Source of the DNA: Bradyrhizobium sp. Ghvi
Lineage (GTDB): Bacteria; Pseudomonadota; Alphaproteobacteria; Rhizobiales; Xanthobacteraceae
Direction of reading: 5' to 3'
Assembly (NCBI RefSeq): GCF_900115265.1
Contig: NZ_FOVU01000004.1
Location: forward strand, 308,987-372,986
Length of the DNA: 64,000 bases
Shown here: piece after piece, positions 16,771 to 25,159 of the stretch
Numbering within the stretch: the stretch's first letter is position 1
Layout of the letters: every line of letters begins with the position of its first letter
Notes under the pieces: model-generated
What the model saw: the letters and a program-made list of their open reading frames with translations, nothing else
Told to the model about the DNA's origin: nothing
The model's database searches: none
Made by a program: the position numbers and the translations under genes

Positions 16771-18000
16771 ATGTCGGCCCTGCCGCTCTCAGGCATCAAG
16801 ATCCTTGACCTCACGCGTGTGCTCGCCGGGCCCTTGTCGGCCCAGATGCTGGGCGATCTCGGCGCCGAGGTGATCAAGATCGAGCGGCCCGGCACCGGCG
16901 ACGATGCGCGCGCCTTCGGCCCGCCTTATCTGACCGACCCCGAGGGCAAGGCGAACAATAACAATTCGTTCTATCTCTGCGCCAACCGCAACAAGAAGTC
17001 GGTCACGGTCAACATCGCCAAGCCGGAGGGGCAGGCGATCATCCGCGAGCTTGCGAAAGACGTCGACGTCTTCATGGAGAACTACAAGGTCGGCGATCTC
17101 AAGCGCTACGGTCTCGACTATGAGACGATCAAGGCAATCAATCCCAAGATCATCTATTGCTCCGTGACCGGCTTTGGTCAGACCGGCCCCTACGCGCCGC
17201 GTGCCGGCTATGACGCGATCCTGCAGGCGATGGGCGGTCTGATGAGCGTCACCGGCCACATGGACGGCGAGCCGGGCGAGGGTCCGATGAAGGTCGGTCC
17301 CTCCATCGTCGACTACATGACCGGCATGAACACCTCGATCGGCATTCTGTCGGCGCTCTACCATCGCGATGCCAATGGTGGCGTCGGACAACATCTCGAC
17401 GTCTGCCTGTTCGACACCGTGATCGCCTCGCTGTCGCACTGGCTGCAGATCTATCTCGTCAACGGCAAGACGCCGCCGCGCCGCGGCACTTGGGGCAATG
17501 GCGGCATGCCGGCCGGCGTGTTCCGCTGCACCGACGGCGAGCTGATGCTGGTGGTCGGCAATGACGGCCAGTTCCGCAAGACCTGCGCCGTGCTCGGCGA
17601 GCCGGAACTCGCGAGCGATCCACGTTTCATCAAGAACAACGACCGCGTCGTGCACGGCAAGGAAATCATGGCGATCTTCGCCGGCCTGTTCCTGAAGAAG
17701 CCGGTGGCGTACTGGCTGGAAAAGCTGGAGGAGGCCGGCGTGCCGTCAGGCCCGATCAACAATTTCGAGCAGGTGTTTTCCGATCCGCACGTCCAGTCGC
17801 GCGGCATGCGGGTGAAGGTGAACCATCCCTTCGAGCCCGATCTATCGTTGATCCGCAACGCGCTGACCTTCTCGGAGACCCCGATCGAGACCTACCGCGC
17901 CCCGCCGCTGCTCGGCGAGCACACCCGGGAAGTGCTTGGCGGCAAGCTCGGTTATGATGCGGGGAAGATCGAGGAACTGAAGCAGCAGGGTATCATCTAG
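16771..18000 (+). CDS. CaiB/BaiF family (class III) CoA transferase
   Basis: Moves CoA between carboxylic acids through an aspartyl-CoA anhydride intermediate. The 409-residue protein starts at the ATG at 16771 after GGAGG. The family N-terminus reads LDLTRVLAGPLSAQMLGDLG then EVIKIERPGTGDD at 15-45. The block SVTGFGQTGPYAPRAGYDAI at about 131-150 holds the Asp region near the active site, and a C-terminal VPSGPINNFEQVF near 327 is typical. It is possibly linked to the beta-keto acid cleavage enzyme upstream, which produces CoA esters (inference). Confidence 0.9.
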   Translation: MSALPLSGIKILDLTRVLAGPLSAQMLGDLGAEVIKIERPGTGDDARAFGPPYLTDPEGKANNNNSFYLCANRNKKSVTVNIAKPEGQAIIRELAKDVDVFMENYKVGDLKRYGLDYETIKAINPKIIYCSVTGFGQTGPYAPRAGYDAILQAMGGLMSVTGHMDGEPGEGPMKVGPSIVDYMTGMNTSIGILSALYHRDANGGVGQHLDVCLFDTVIASLSHWLQIYLVNGKTPPRRGTWGNGGMPAGVFRCTDGELMLVVGNDGQFRKTCAVLGEPELASDPRFIKNNDRVVHGKEIMAIFAGLFLKKPVAYWLEKLEEAGVPSGPINNFEQVFSDPHVQSRGMRVKVNHPFEPDLSLIRNALTFSETPIETYRAPPLLGEHTREVLGGKLGYDAGKIEELKQQGII

Positions 18001-18193
18001 CGCTTCTTGCCTCGCTGCTTGCCTTAAGTTCCGATCCCGCGTGCCGATGATGAGTGGCGGAACCATGTCGACGGGGCGGACTTGTGCGGGGCTTGCGCGC
18101 AATCCCCAGATAATCCCGGTCCGTAGTCGCACAGGCTTCCGCTTTGCTCGAGATTCTGATTCGATCCCTCCACTGAGTTCGGGAGGGAAATGG

Positions 18194-18409
18194 ATGTCCT
18201 ACACGATCGGGTTCCAGGCGAAGGACCAGAAGGGAATTCTGGCGACCGAGGCGGCAACGGCCAACCAGGCGGTCGCCATCATTGCCGCACTGCGGCAAAG
18301 CGCCGAAGAGATCAAGTTCATCCGCTCGCCGCAAGAAGGCGACATGGGGATCGAAATGCTGCTGCTGCTCGCCAAGGAAGAGGCCGAGGAGATGCCGCAG
18401 CGGGCCTGA
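18194..18409 (+). CDS. hypothetical 71-residue protein
   Basis: Small soluble protein that I do not recognise. The ATG at 18194 is preceded by GGGAGGG, which is a strong initiation signal. The chain reads as a beta-strand start (MSYTIGFQAKDQKG), an Ala-rich helix with a QAVAIIAALRQSAEEIKFI core, and an acidic Leu-rich C-terminal helix. Base composition is like its neighbours. It stands alone between the CoA transferase and the convergent TetR gene. Confidence 0.6.
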   Translation: MSYTIGFQAKDQKGILATEAATANQAVAIIAALRQSAEEIKFIRSPQEGDMGIEMLLLLAKEEAEEMPQRA

Positions 18410-18487
18410 CCCGCCAGACCACACGTTGAACTCTGGCGTCCCAGCCCTCCTGCTTGCGGGGCGGGCAGGAATTTGGACAGCATCGCG

Positions 18488-19150
18488 CTAGCGCGCGGCA
18501 ACCTTTGCCGACGCCTTCGTCTCCGTCCGCCCAGCCGCCAGCGCCATGGTCGCGACGCTGACGACGCGCGCGACCACGTCCTCGACATCGTCGAGATCGC
18601 ATTGGCCGTCCGACAGTTTCGTCAGCCGCTCGCTCTCGCGAATGGTGTGGTGCGCCATCGCCAGCGCAAAATTCAGGCCCCAATAAATATCGACGTCGCT
18701 GCGGTCGGGCAGGGCCCTTCGCATCGCGCCGACGAACTTCCGCAAATGGTCGATCTCGCGGTTCTTGATGCGGCGGATCGGCGGCACGGATTCGATCGAG
18801 GCGCGGATCATGAAGCGCGCTGCGGTCGAGCGCTGGTTCTCCGGCCCGAGACAACCGCGCAGTGTCGGCCCGACCAGCGCGCGCAGGATGACCTCGATCG
18901 GCGCGCGGCCGCCGCCTTGCTCTTCCGCCGCCTTCAGCTCGCGCAAACGCTCGCGGTTGGTCGCGATCGAGCGGGTGACAAATAATTCCGCGATCAGCTC
19001 GTCCTTCGAGCCGAAATGATAGTTCACCGCAGCCAGATTGACATTCGCCTCGGCGACGATGTCGCGCAGCGTGACGTCGCCGAAGCCGCGATCGGCGTAG
19101 AGCCGTTCGGCGGCGGCGAGAATGGCAGACCTCGTATGATCGCTGGCCAT
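18488..19150 (-). CDS. TetR family transcriptional regulator
   Basis: A 220-residue repressor. The helix-turn-helix is at about 8-55 (AILAAAERLYADRGFGDVTL then VNLAAVNYHFGSKDELI), the classic TetR pattern. The C-terminal ligand domain is helical, with WGLNFALAMAHHTIRES near 165. The start is placed at the ATG at 19150 (MASDHTRS); an ATG at 19168 lies in the neighbouring palindromic repeat. It is divergent from an acyl-CoA dehydrogenase gene, with a 31-bp palindrome between them, so it probably controls that fatty-acid/acyl-CoA catabolic neighbourhood in response to an acyl-CoA (inference). Confidence 0.85.
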   Translation of the reverse strand: MASDHTRSAILAAAERLYADRGFGDVTLRDIVAEANVNLAAVNYHFGSKDELIAELFVTRSIATNRERLRELKAAEEQGGGRAPIEVILRALVGPTLRGCLGPENQRSTAARFMIRASIESVPPIRRIKNREIDHLRKFVGAMRRALPDRSDVDIYWGLNFALAMAHHTIRESERLTKLSDGQCDLDDVEDVVARVVSVATMALAAGRTETKASAKVAAR

Positions 19151-19162
19151 GGTGAGAAACCT

Positions 19163-19257
19163 CGTCATTCCGGGGCGCGACGCAGTCGCGAACCCGGAAT
19201 CTCGCGCCGCAACTTCTAGATTCCGGGTTCGACGCTCCGCGTCGCCCCGGAATGACG
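19163..19257. repeat. palindromic intergenic repeat, copy 1
   Basis: Arms CGTCATTCCGGGGCG and CGCCCCGGAATGACG at the outer ends, with an inner inverted pair AACCCGGAATCT/AGATTCCGGGTT. It would fold into a long hairpin in the 5' leader of the TetR gene. Related copies are at 20738, 24069, 25951 and 26796. Confidence 0.85.
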
Positions 19258-19287
19258 AACGGGGGAGCGAAGCGAGGGGAGTTGCAA

Positions 19288-19318
19288 TTCAAACAGTTGT
19301 ATGAAACTATTGTTTGAA
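19288..19318. promoter_or_regulatory. 31-bp palindrome, candidate TetR operator
   Basis: Perfect 8-bp arms TTCAAACA (19288-19295) and TGTTTGAA (19311-19318) around a 15-base centre. It lies between the divergent TetR gene and the acyl-CoA dehydrogenase gene. CAAAC/GTTTG arms are usual for fatty-acid TetR regulators of the PsrA type. Confidence 0.65.
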
Positions 19319-19473
19319 GGCCGGAGAAAGTCAATCCGCAATCGCAACTCGTTCGCAATGCGAGCCGGTTCCGAAGCGTTCGCAAAGCGCACATGTTCGC
19401 GCTTGCGGGTCGTGCAAGGCGGGAGGACAGTCCGGCGCAAAACGAGATCGCAAAGAGAGACGAGGAGCGTCCC

Positions 19474-20709
19474 ATGGACTTCGATATGTCGCCCAAGCAG
19501 AAGGAATGGCTCGACCGCGTGCGGTCCTTCATGGCCAAGCACGTGCGTCCGGCGGTGCCTGTCTACAACGAGCAGGATCAGAGCGGCGAGCGCTGGAAGG
19601 TGATCCCCATACTCGAAGACCTCAAGAAGAAGGCGAAGGCCGAAGGCCTCTGGAACATGTTCATGCCGCCGAGCGAGCATGAGGACGACGAATTCCGCGG
19701 CGCGGGGCTGACCAATCTGGAATATGCGCTGCTGTCGGAAGAAATGGGCCGCATCACCTGGGCCTCTGAAGTGTTCAACTGCTCCGCACCCGACACCGGC
19801 AACATGGAGGTGTTCATCCGCTACGGCACCAAGGAGCAGAAACGCAAATGGCTGCGCCCGCTGATGGACGGCGAGATCCGCTCGGCCTTCCTGATGACGG
19901 AGCCGGCGGTCGCGTCCTCCGACGCGACCAACATCGAGACCCGCATCGAGAAGGACGGCGATCACTATGTCATCAACGGCCGCAAATGGTGGTCATCGGG
20001 CGTCGGCGATCCCCGCTGCAAGATCGCGATCCTGATGGGCAAGACCGATTTCAATGCGGCCAAGCACCAGCAGCAATCGCAGATTCTGGTTCCGCTCGAC
20101 ACTCCAGGCATCAAGGTCGAGAAGATGCTCCCCGTATTCGGCTTCGACGACGCACCGCACGGCCACGCCCAGGTGCTGCTCGAAAACGTGCGCGTGCCGA
20201 AGGAGAACATCCTGCTCGGCGAAGGCCGTGGATTCGAAATCGCGCAGGGCCGGCTCGGACCTGGCCGCATCCATCACTGCATGCGCACCATCGGCAAGGC
20301 CGAGGAGGCGCTGGAGAAGATGGTGAAGCGGCTTTCCTCGCGCACCGCCTTCGGCAAGAAGATCGTCGAACATTCGGTGTGGGAGCAGCGCATTGGTGAG
20401 GCCCGCACCAACATCGAGATGACTCGGCTGCTCTGCCTCAAGGCCGCCGACATGATGGACAAGGTCGGCAACAAGACCGCGCAGGCAGAGATCGCCATGA
20501 TCAAGGTCGCAGCTCCCAACATGGCGCTGAAGATCATCGACGAAGCGATCCAGGCCTTTGGCGGCGCGGGCGTCTCTGACGATGCCGGTCTTGCCAAGGA
20601 CTACGCCCACATCCGCACGCTGCGTCTCGCCGACGGCCCGGACGAGGTGCACAATCGCGCCATTGCAAGGTTAGAGGTTCGGAAGTATGCCAACTCTCCG
20701 AAGCACTGA
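19474..20709 (+). CDS. acyl-CoA dehydrogenase family protein
   Basis: FAD enzyme introducing a double bond between C2 and C3 of an acyl-CoA. The 411-residue protein starts at the ATG at 19474 (MDFDMSPKQKEWLDRV). It has the three-part fold: an N-terminal helical part, a middle beta part with FLMTEPAVASSDATN near 138 and GRKWWSSGVGD near 170, and a C-terminal helical part with QGRLGPGRIHHCMRTIG near 260 and IQAFGGAGVSDDAGLAKDYA near 355, which carries the catalytic region. It resembles the ACAD10/ACAD11-like group, which fits its next neighbour, an APH-type phosphotransferase: the two domains are fused in animal ACAD10/11. Confidence 0.9.
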   Translation: MDFDMSPKQKEWLDRVRSFMAKHVRPAVPVYNEQDQSGERWKVIPILEDLKKKAKAEGLWNMFMPPSEHEDDEFRGAGLTNLEYALLSEEMGRITWASEVFNCSAPDTGNMEVFIRYGTKEQKRKWLRPLMDGEIRSAFLMTEPAVASSDATNIETRIEKDGDHYVINGRKWWSSGVGDPRCKIAILMGKTDFNAAKHQQQSQILVPLDTPGIKVEKMLPVFGFDDAPHGHAQVLLENVRVPKENILLGEGRGFEIAQGRLGPGRIHHCMRTIGKAEEALEKMVKRLSSRTAFGKKIVEHSVWEQRIGEARTNIEMTRLLCLKAADMMDKVGNKTAQAEIAMIKVAAPNMALKIIDEAIQAFGGAGVSDDAGLAKDYAHIRTLRLADGPDEVHNRAIARLEVRKYANSPKH

Positions 20710-20737
20710 AAATCGGGGAGGGTAATGCTCCCCACAC

Positions 20738-20818
20738 CGTCATTCCGGGGCGATGCGTAAGCATCGAACCCGGAATCTCGAGATTCCGGGTTCTCGCTGC
20801 GCGAGCCCCGGAATGACG
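20738..20818. repeat. palindromic intergenic repeat, copy 2
   Basis: Outer arms CGTCATTCCGGGGCG... and ...GCCCCGGAATGACG, inner AACCCGGAATCTCGAGATTCCGGGTT. It sits between the acyl-CoA dehydrogenase and phosphotransferase genes and ends just before an ATG at 20822. Confidence 0.85.
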
Positions 20819-20842
20819 ACAATGAAAAGAGGGAGCGTCACC

Positions 20843-21901
20843 GTGGCTGACGGCGTCAGGAAAGACGAAGAGTTCTCGGGCACCAAGCCGGTCGAGGAGC
20901 GTCATCGCTTCGACGAGCTGCGGCTCGAAGCCTGGATGCGCGACAATGTCGAAGGCTTTGAAGGCCCGCTGGTCGTGCTGCAGTTCAAGGGCGGCCAGTC
21001 CAATCCGACCTACCGGCTCAATACGCCGAAGCGCTCCTACGTGATGCGCCGCAAGCCGTTCGGCAAACTGCTGCCGTCCGCGCATGCGGTCGATCGTGAG
21101 TATCGCGTCATCGCGGCGCTTGGAAAGCAGGGTTTTCCGGTCGCGCACGCCTATGCCCTCTGCCAGGACGACAGCGTCATTGGCGCGGCCTTCTACATCA
21201 TGTCGATGGAAGAGGGGCGCGTGTTCTGGGATCCGACGCTGCCGAGCCAGGACAACGATTCCCGCCGAAAGATATTCACCAGCAAGATCGAGACGCTGGC
21301 GAAACTCCACATGTACGATCCTGTCGCGATCGGCCTTGGCGATTTCGGCAAGCCTGGCAATTATTTCGCGCGGCAGATCGACCGCTGGACCAAGCAATAT
21401 CGCGCCTCAGAGACGCAGCATATTCCCGAGTTCGAGAAGGTTGCCGAATGGCTGCCCAGGACCGTGCCGGAGCAGGCGCGCGTCTCGATCGTCCATGGCG
21501 ACTATCGCCTCGACAACATGATTTTCCACGCGACGGAACCGCGCGTGCAGGCCGTGCTGGACTGGGAGCTGTCGACGCTCGGCGATCCCATGGCCGACTT
21601 CACTTACCTGTTGATGCAGTGGATCATGCCGGGCCTCGAGGACGCCGACCTCAAGGCGCTCAACATCCCGAGCCTGGAGGAGGCCGCGCAGATCTATTGC
21701 AACGTCACCAAGATGACGGTGCCTGATCTCAACTGGTACTTTGCCTACAATCTGTTCCGTCTCGCCGGCATCACGCAAGGAATTGCGGGCCGCGTCCGTG
21801 ACGGCACCGCGGCAAATGCCAAGGCGCTGGAATCAGCCAAGCGCACCGTGCCCCTGTCAAAAGCGTCCTGGGACTACGCGCAGAAGGCGGGCGCGGTCTA
21901 G
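20843..21901 (+). CDS. APH-type phosphotransferase (ACAD10/11 kinase-domain-like)
   Basis: Aminoglycoside-phosphotransferase fold protein of the family that accompanies acyl-CoA dehydrogenases, probably phosphorylating a hydroxyacyl substrate. I choose the GTG at 20843 (VADGVRKDEEFSG), seven bases after GGGAG; the ATG at 20822 is next to the repeat and has no ribosome site. The 352-residue protein shows the N-lobe FKGGQSNPTYRL near 54 and Lys in MRRKPFG, the catalytic HGDYRLDN near 220 and DWELSTLGDPMAD near 243. With the upstream gene it mirrors the kinase plus dehydrogenase pair that in animals handles 4-hydroxy acids (known for ACAD10/11; function here inferred). Confidence 0.87.
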   Translation: MADGVRKDEEFSGTKPVEERHRFDELRLEAWMRDNVEGFEGPLVVLQFKGGQSNPTYRLNTPKRSYVMRRKPFGKLLPSAHAVDREYRVIAALGKQGFPVAHAYALCQDDSVIGAAFYIMSMEEGRVFWDPTLPSQDNDSRRKIFTSKIETLAKLHMYDPVAIGLGDFGKPGNYFARQIDRWTKQYRASETQHIPEFEKVAEWLPRTVPEQARVSIVHGDYRLDNMIFHATEPRVQAVLDWELSTLGDPMADFTYLLMQWIMPGLEDADLKALNIPSLEEAAQIYCNVTKMTVPDLNWYFAYNLFRLAGITQGIAGRVRDGTAANAKALESAKRTVPLSKASWDYAQKAGAV

Positions 21902-21908
21902 GATAGAC

Positions 21909-21940
21909 AAAGGGGCGAGGCTGCCGGCCGCGCCTTTTTC
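21909..21940 (+). terminator. probable terminator after phosphotransferase gene
   Basis: An AAAGGGGCG ... CGCGCC hairpin directly followed by TTTTT (21936-21940 region), eight bases after the stop codon. The stem is imperfect. Confidence 0.5.
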
Positions 21941-21957
21941 GTTTGGTTGGGCCCTCG

Positions 21958-22009
21958 TGTCCCGGACGCGGTGCAGCACGCAGTGCTGCTCCGCAGAGCC
22001 GGGACCCAG
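21958..22009. repeat. GTCCCGGACGCGGTGC palindromic repeat, left copy
   Basis: Starts TGTCCCGGACGCGGTGCAGC and ends AGCCGGGACCCAG, self-complementary around the centre. An inverted, diverged copy is at 22316-22367; together they bracket the GIY-YIG remnant. Confidence 0.7.
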
Positions 22010-22250
22010 TCATGACGCCAAGGTATTCAGCTTATCCGTCAGATCGCGCCAATCCGGATTCACGCGAGCGCGCCTCGACAACTGACTCGAAGGTTTCGAC
22101 ATAGACCAACTGAGTAACGTCGTGCTGTTTCGTGAAGCCGGGGACTAGCTTGGCCTTGTGCTCGCTCATTCGACGCGGAAGATCGTTCGTCACTCCGATG
22201 TAGGGAGTGCCGTTCCGCTTGCTCGCCCTAAACGAACAAGGGCATTGCTG
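22010..22250 (-). pseudogene. decayed GIY-YIG endonuclease (UPF0213/YhbQ-like)
   Basis: On the minus strand 22226 down to 22032 reads ASKRNGTPYIGVTNDLPRRM, then SEHKAKLVPGFTKQHDVTQL and VYVETFESVVEARS, which is the GIY-YIG domain of the small UPF0213 proteins. The frame then closes at a TAA at 22032. In another frame just before the end the family's C-terminal NPDWRDLTDKLN can be read. The central helix (normally REKQIKKWxRxWKxxLIE) is missing, and the N-terminal MAxYVYIL start is unreadable. A deletion plus frameshift has inactivated it. Confidence 0.75.
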
Positions 22251-22315
22251 CGCAACCCAGCACTGATGATCTCAGCGACCTAAGATTGCACAACTGAGCG
22301 GCGTCGCCAGGCATT

Positions 22316-22367
22316 CTGGGTCCCGGCTCTGCGGAGCGTCACTTCGTGCCGCACCGCGTCCGGGACA
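22316..22367. repeat. inverted copy of GTCCCGGACGCGGTGC repeat
   Basis: CTGGGTCCCGGCTCTGCGGAGC to GCACCGCGTCCGGGACA, the reverse complement (diverged) of 21958-22009. The pair lies 306 bases apart in opposite orientation. Confidence 0.7.
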
Positions 22368-22442
22368 CGGGATCCGCGAACTGCTGCCTCCGGTTTGACA
22401 ACGCGCCGTTCGACCCCATCTCCTCACACCAAGGAGACGGAC

Positions 22443-22796
22443 ATGATCCAGCAACTGCGCATCTACGAGATCTTCGAGAAGAACAAAGCTGCCTTTCACG
22501 CCCGCTTCCGCGACCACGCCGCGCGCATCATGCGTAGCCGATATGGTTTCCAGATCGTGGCGATGTGGGAAACCAAGTTCGGCGAACGCACCGAGTTTGC
22601 CTATCTGCTGGAGTGGCCGGATGAGGCGGCCAGGACTTCGGCGTGGGCGGCCTTCATGGCCGATGCGGAATGGGCCGAGATCAAGCGGATGACCCACGCG
22701 GAGCACGGCCTTATGGTTGGCCAGATCGAGGACCGTCTGCTTGTGCCGGTGGATTATTCACCGTCGTCCAGCTTCGTCGCGGGCTCCTCGCAATGA
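22443..22796 (+). CDS. NIPSNAP family protein
   Basis: A 117-residue dimeric alpha/beta barrel (ferredoxin-like) protein. The start at 22443 follows AAGGAG. The sequence QQLRIYEIFEKNKAAFHARF then HAARIMRSRYGFQIVAMW is the NIPSNAP opening, and FAYLLEWPDEAARTSAW with AFMADAEWAEIKR continues the fold. Bacterial members are of unknown function. It is separated from the downstream convergent deacetylase by only seven bases. Confidence 0.85.
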   Translation: MIQQLRIYEIFEKNKAAFHARFRDHAARIMRSRYGFQIVAMWETKFGERTEFAYLLEWPDEAARTSAWAAFMADAEWAEIKRMTHAEHGLMVGQIEDRLLVPVDYSPSSSFVAGSSQ

Positions 22797-22803
22797 CGAC
22801 GAG

Positions 22804-23982
22804 CTATCCCTTCGCGCAATGCGCGATCAGCTTCTCCACGAAGCCTGCACACTTCTCCAGCTCCGCCATTTCGATGAACTCGTCCGGCGTATGCGCCTGC
22901 GCGATCGAGCCCGGGCCGATCACCACCGACGGGATGTCGGCCATGCTGGCGAACAGGCTCGCCTCCGTGCCGAAGGCGACCTTGGCGTGATCGTTTCGCC
23001 CCGCAAGGCTCTTGGCCAGCGTGACGATGGCGGCATCGGCGGTGGTGTCGAGGGCGGGGTAGTCGAGGATCTCCTCGAAATCGATGCCGCAGTCCGGGCT
23101 CTTCGCCTTCATGGCCGGCTCCAGCTCGGCCTTGGCCCAGGCGACGATCGCATCCGTCACCTCCCTGGACTCGGTGATGCCGATGCCGCGGCATTCGAAA
23201 TCCACGGTGCACGTGTCGGGCACGATGTTCAGCGCCGCGCCGCCATGCACGATGCTGGTCAGCAATGTTGAATGCGGCACATCGTAGAGACTGTTGCGCT
23301 CGGCTTCGCTTGCGAGCTTCACGGCACGGCGGCGGATCTCGGTGATCAGCTCGGCGGCGTATTCGATGGCGTTGACGCCGTCGGGCGCGATCGAGGAGTG
23401 GCGGGCGAGGCCGCGGAATGTTGCGCGCACGCCGTGCTTGCCCTTGTGGCCGATGATGACCTTCATCTCGGTCGGCTCGCCGATAAAAGCGCCGAGAGGC
23501 CGCACCTTTTTCTTTGCCACTTCGCGGAGCATCGGTCGGACGCCGACGCAGCCGATCTCCTCGTCATAGGAGATCGCAAGATGGATCGGTGTGGTCAGCT
23601 TTGCTTCCAGCATCTCCGGCACCATCGCGAGACACACTGCGACAAAGCCCTTCATGTCGGTGGTGCCGCGGCCGTAGAGCTTGGCGTTGCGCTCGACCAG
23701 CTTGAACGGATCGTGGCTCCAGTCTTGGCCCACAACAGGGACGACGTCGGTATGCCCTGACAGCACGAAGCCGGGCTTATCCTCGGGCCCGATCGTGACC
23801 CAGAGCGAGGCTTTCTGTCCGGTCTCATCGGTGATCCGCTCGCCTTTGAGGCCGAGCGCGGCGAGATAGCCCTCGATATGGGCGATCAGGGGCAGGTTGG
23901 TACGGTCGCTGATCGTGTCGAAGGCGACGAGGTCGGCGAGGATTTGTCGAACACGATCGGGTCTTGAGCTTGGCATTGTCAT
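22804..23982 (-). CDS. argE: acetylornithine deacetylase, M20 peptidase family (ArgE)
   Basis: Zinc enzyme that would remove the acetyl group from N-acetylornithine in arginine synthesis, or act on a related acyl-amino acid. The 392-residue protein starts at the ATG at 23982 or six bases inside at 23976. M20 residues are visible: LSGHTDVVPV (zinc His with catalytic Asp), YGRGTTDMKG (zinc Asp), SYDEEIGCVG (catalytic Glu and zinc Glu), GEPTEMK, and C-terminal AHTPDEF (zinc His). Alphaproteobacteria often make ornithine with ArgJ, so a catabolic role is possible. The gene stands alone, convergent with the NIPSNAP gene. Confidence 0.85.
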   Translation of the reverse strand: MTMPSSRPDRVRQILADLVAFDTISDRTNLPLIAHIEGYLAALGLKGERITDETGQKASLWVTIGPEDKPGFVLSGHTDVVPVVGQDWSHDPFKLVERNAKLYGRGTTDMKGFVAVCLAMVPEMLEAKLTTPIHLAISYDEEIGCVGVRPMLREVAKKKVRPLGAFIGEPTEMKVIIGHKGKHGVRATFRGLARHSSIAPDGVNAIEYAAELITEIRRRAVKLASEAERNSLYDVPHSTLLTSIVHGGAALNIVPDTCTVDFECRGIGITESREVTDAIVAWAKAELEPAMKAKSPDCGIDFEEILDYPALDTTADAAIVTLAKSLAGRNDHAKVAFGTEASLFASMADIPSVVIGPGSIAQAHTPDEFIEMAELEKCAGFVEKLIAHCAKG

Positions 23983-24068
23983 GGTCTTGTCAGGGGATTG
24001 CGCAGGCTGAGGCTGCTTGCATGAACCATACCAGCGCGGGGGGCGGATGGGCAAACGTACGCTGTAGC

Positions 24069-24176
24069 CGTCATTCCGGGGCGATGCGCAGCATCGAGCC
24101 CGGAATCCATCGCGCTGCACCAGGGTACGTGAAATGGATTTCCGGGTTCGCGACGTCGTCGCGCCCCGGAATGACG
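24069..24176. repeat. palindromic intergenic repeat, copy 3
   Basis: CGTCATTCCGGGGCGATGCG at the left and GCGCCCCGGAATGACG at the right with inner CCCGGAATCCAT/ATGGATTTCCGGG. It lies upstream of the argE-like gene. Confidence 0.85.
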
Positions 24177-24241
24177 TCGGCGCTACGACCCCTTGCGCTG
24201 TCCGACGGGCTAAACACGCCGTTGCATGTTCAAATTTATCA

Positions 24242-24306
24242 CCGTCATCTTCGAGGCTCGGCGCACGATGCGTTCGCATCGTACGCCTCGCGCCTCAGGA
24301 TGACGG
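24242..24306. repeat. second-type palindromic repeat
   Basis: Arms CCGTCATCTTCGAGGC and GCCTCAGGATGACGG, with an inner ACGATGC/GCATCGT pair. The 344-base gap 23983-24326 is filled mainly by this and the repeat at 24069; no gene is visible there. Confidence 0.75.
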
Positions 24307-24326
24307 GTTTGGTAAGAGCGCCGCGA

Positions 24327-25112
24327 TCAGACCGGCTTACCCGTATACGGCATCGACGCGGTGAGGCCGCCATCCACCGGGAAGGCCTGGCCATTCACAT
24401 ACGAGGCTTCGTCGCTCGCCAGGAACAGTCCCATCGCGGCGAGTTCGTGCGGTTGACCGGGGCGCTTGAGTGGATTGAGCTGGCCGATCTTGTCCTGGGT
24501 GCCGCGCTCCTTGGCGCGGTCGAAGATCGGTTTTGTCATTCCTGTTTCGATCAGGCCCGGACAGACCGCATTGATGCGCACGCCGGTGCCGGTGAGGGAA
24601 TAGGCCGTGGTCTGCACCAGAGAAATCACGCCGGCCTTGCTCGCCGCATAAGGATGTCCGCTCGCGCCCGCCTTGAGGCCCGCGACCGATGCTGTCAGCA
24701 CGATCGCGCCGGACTGCTGCTTCACCATGTGCGGCATCGCGTGCTTCACCGCAAGGAAGGGTCCGATCAGATTGACACGCAGTACTTCCTGCCAGTGTTC
24801 CACGGTTTGCTCGCCGAGCGGAACGAGGCCGCCGGAGATGCCGGCATTGGCCCAGATAACGTCGAGCCTTCCGTGCGTCTTTACGGCCTTGTCGACGACG
24901 GCGATGACGTCCGTCTCGGAGCCGGCGTCGGCGATCATCGCTTCCGCAATGCCGCCGGCCTTCTTCACCTCGTCGACGGTCTCCTTCACCCCCTCGGTGC
25001 GATCGACCGCGATCAGCTTGGCACCTTCCCGGGTGAACAACAGCGCTGCGGCGCGGCCGATGCCGCTGCCGGCGCCGGTGATGATGACGGATTTGCCTTG
25101 CAGGCGGCCCAT
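24327..25112 (-). CDS. SDR family NAD(P)-dependent oxidoreductase
   Basis: A 261-residue classical short-chain dehydrogenase. It has the cofactor motif TGAGSGIG at 12-19, the NAG motif at 89-91 (ANAGIS), catalytic Ser in TASVAG near 141 and YAASK near 155, and PGLIETGM near 185. A basic residue is absent right after the first strand and an Asp (AVDRTEG) ends strand 2, favouring NAD(H). The start at 25112 follows GGGAG. It is divergent from the histidine phosphatase gene. Probably an acyl or alcohol dehydrogenase in the surrounding lipid module; substrate unknown. Confidence 0.87.
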   Translation of the reverse strand: MGRLQGKSVIITGAGSGIGRAAALLFTREGAKLIAVDRTEGVKETVDEVKKAGGIAEAMIADAGSETDVIAVVDKAVKTHGRLDVIWANAGISGGLVPLGEQTVEHWQEVLRVNLIGPFLAVKHAMPHMVKQQSGAIVLTASVAGLKAGASGHPYAASKAGVISLVQTTAYSLTGTGVRINAVCPGLIETGMTKPIFDRAKERGTQDKIGQLNPLKRPGQPHELAAMGLFLASDEASYVNGQAFPVDGGLTASMPYTGKPV

Positions 25113-25159
25113 GCGTTTCTCCCTCTGGTATTCGCGCGACGCTTGCCGCGCGACGGAAT

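Noticed and set aside
20822..20842. ATG at 20822 as start of the phosphotransferase
   Set aside because: It directly follows a repeat element and has no ribosome-binding site; the GTG at 20843 has GGGAG at proper distance.
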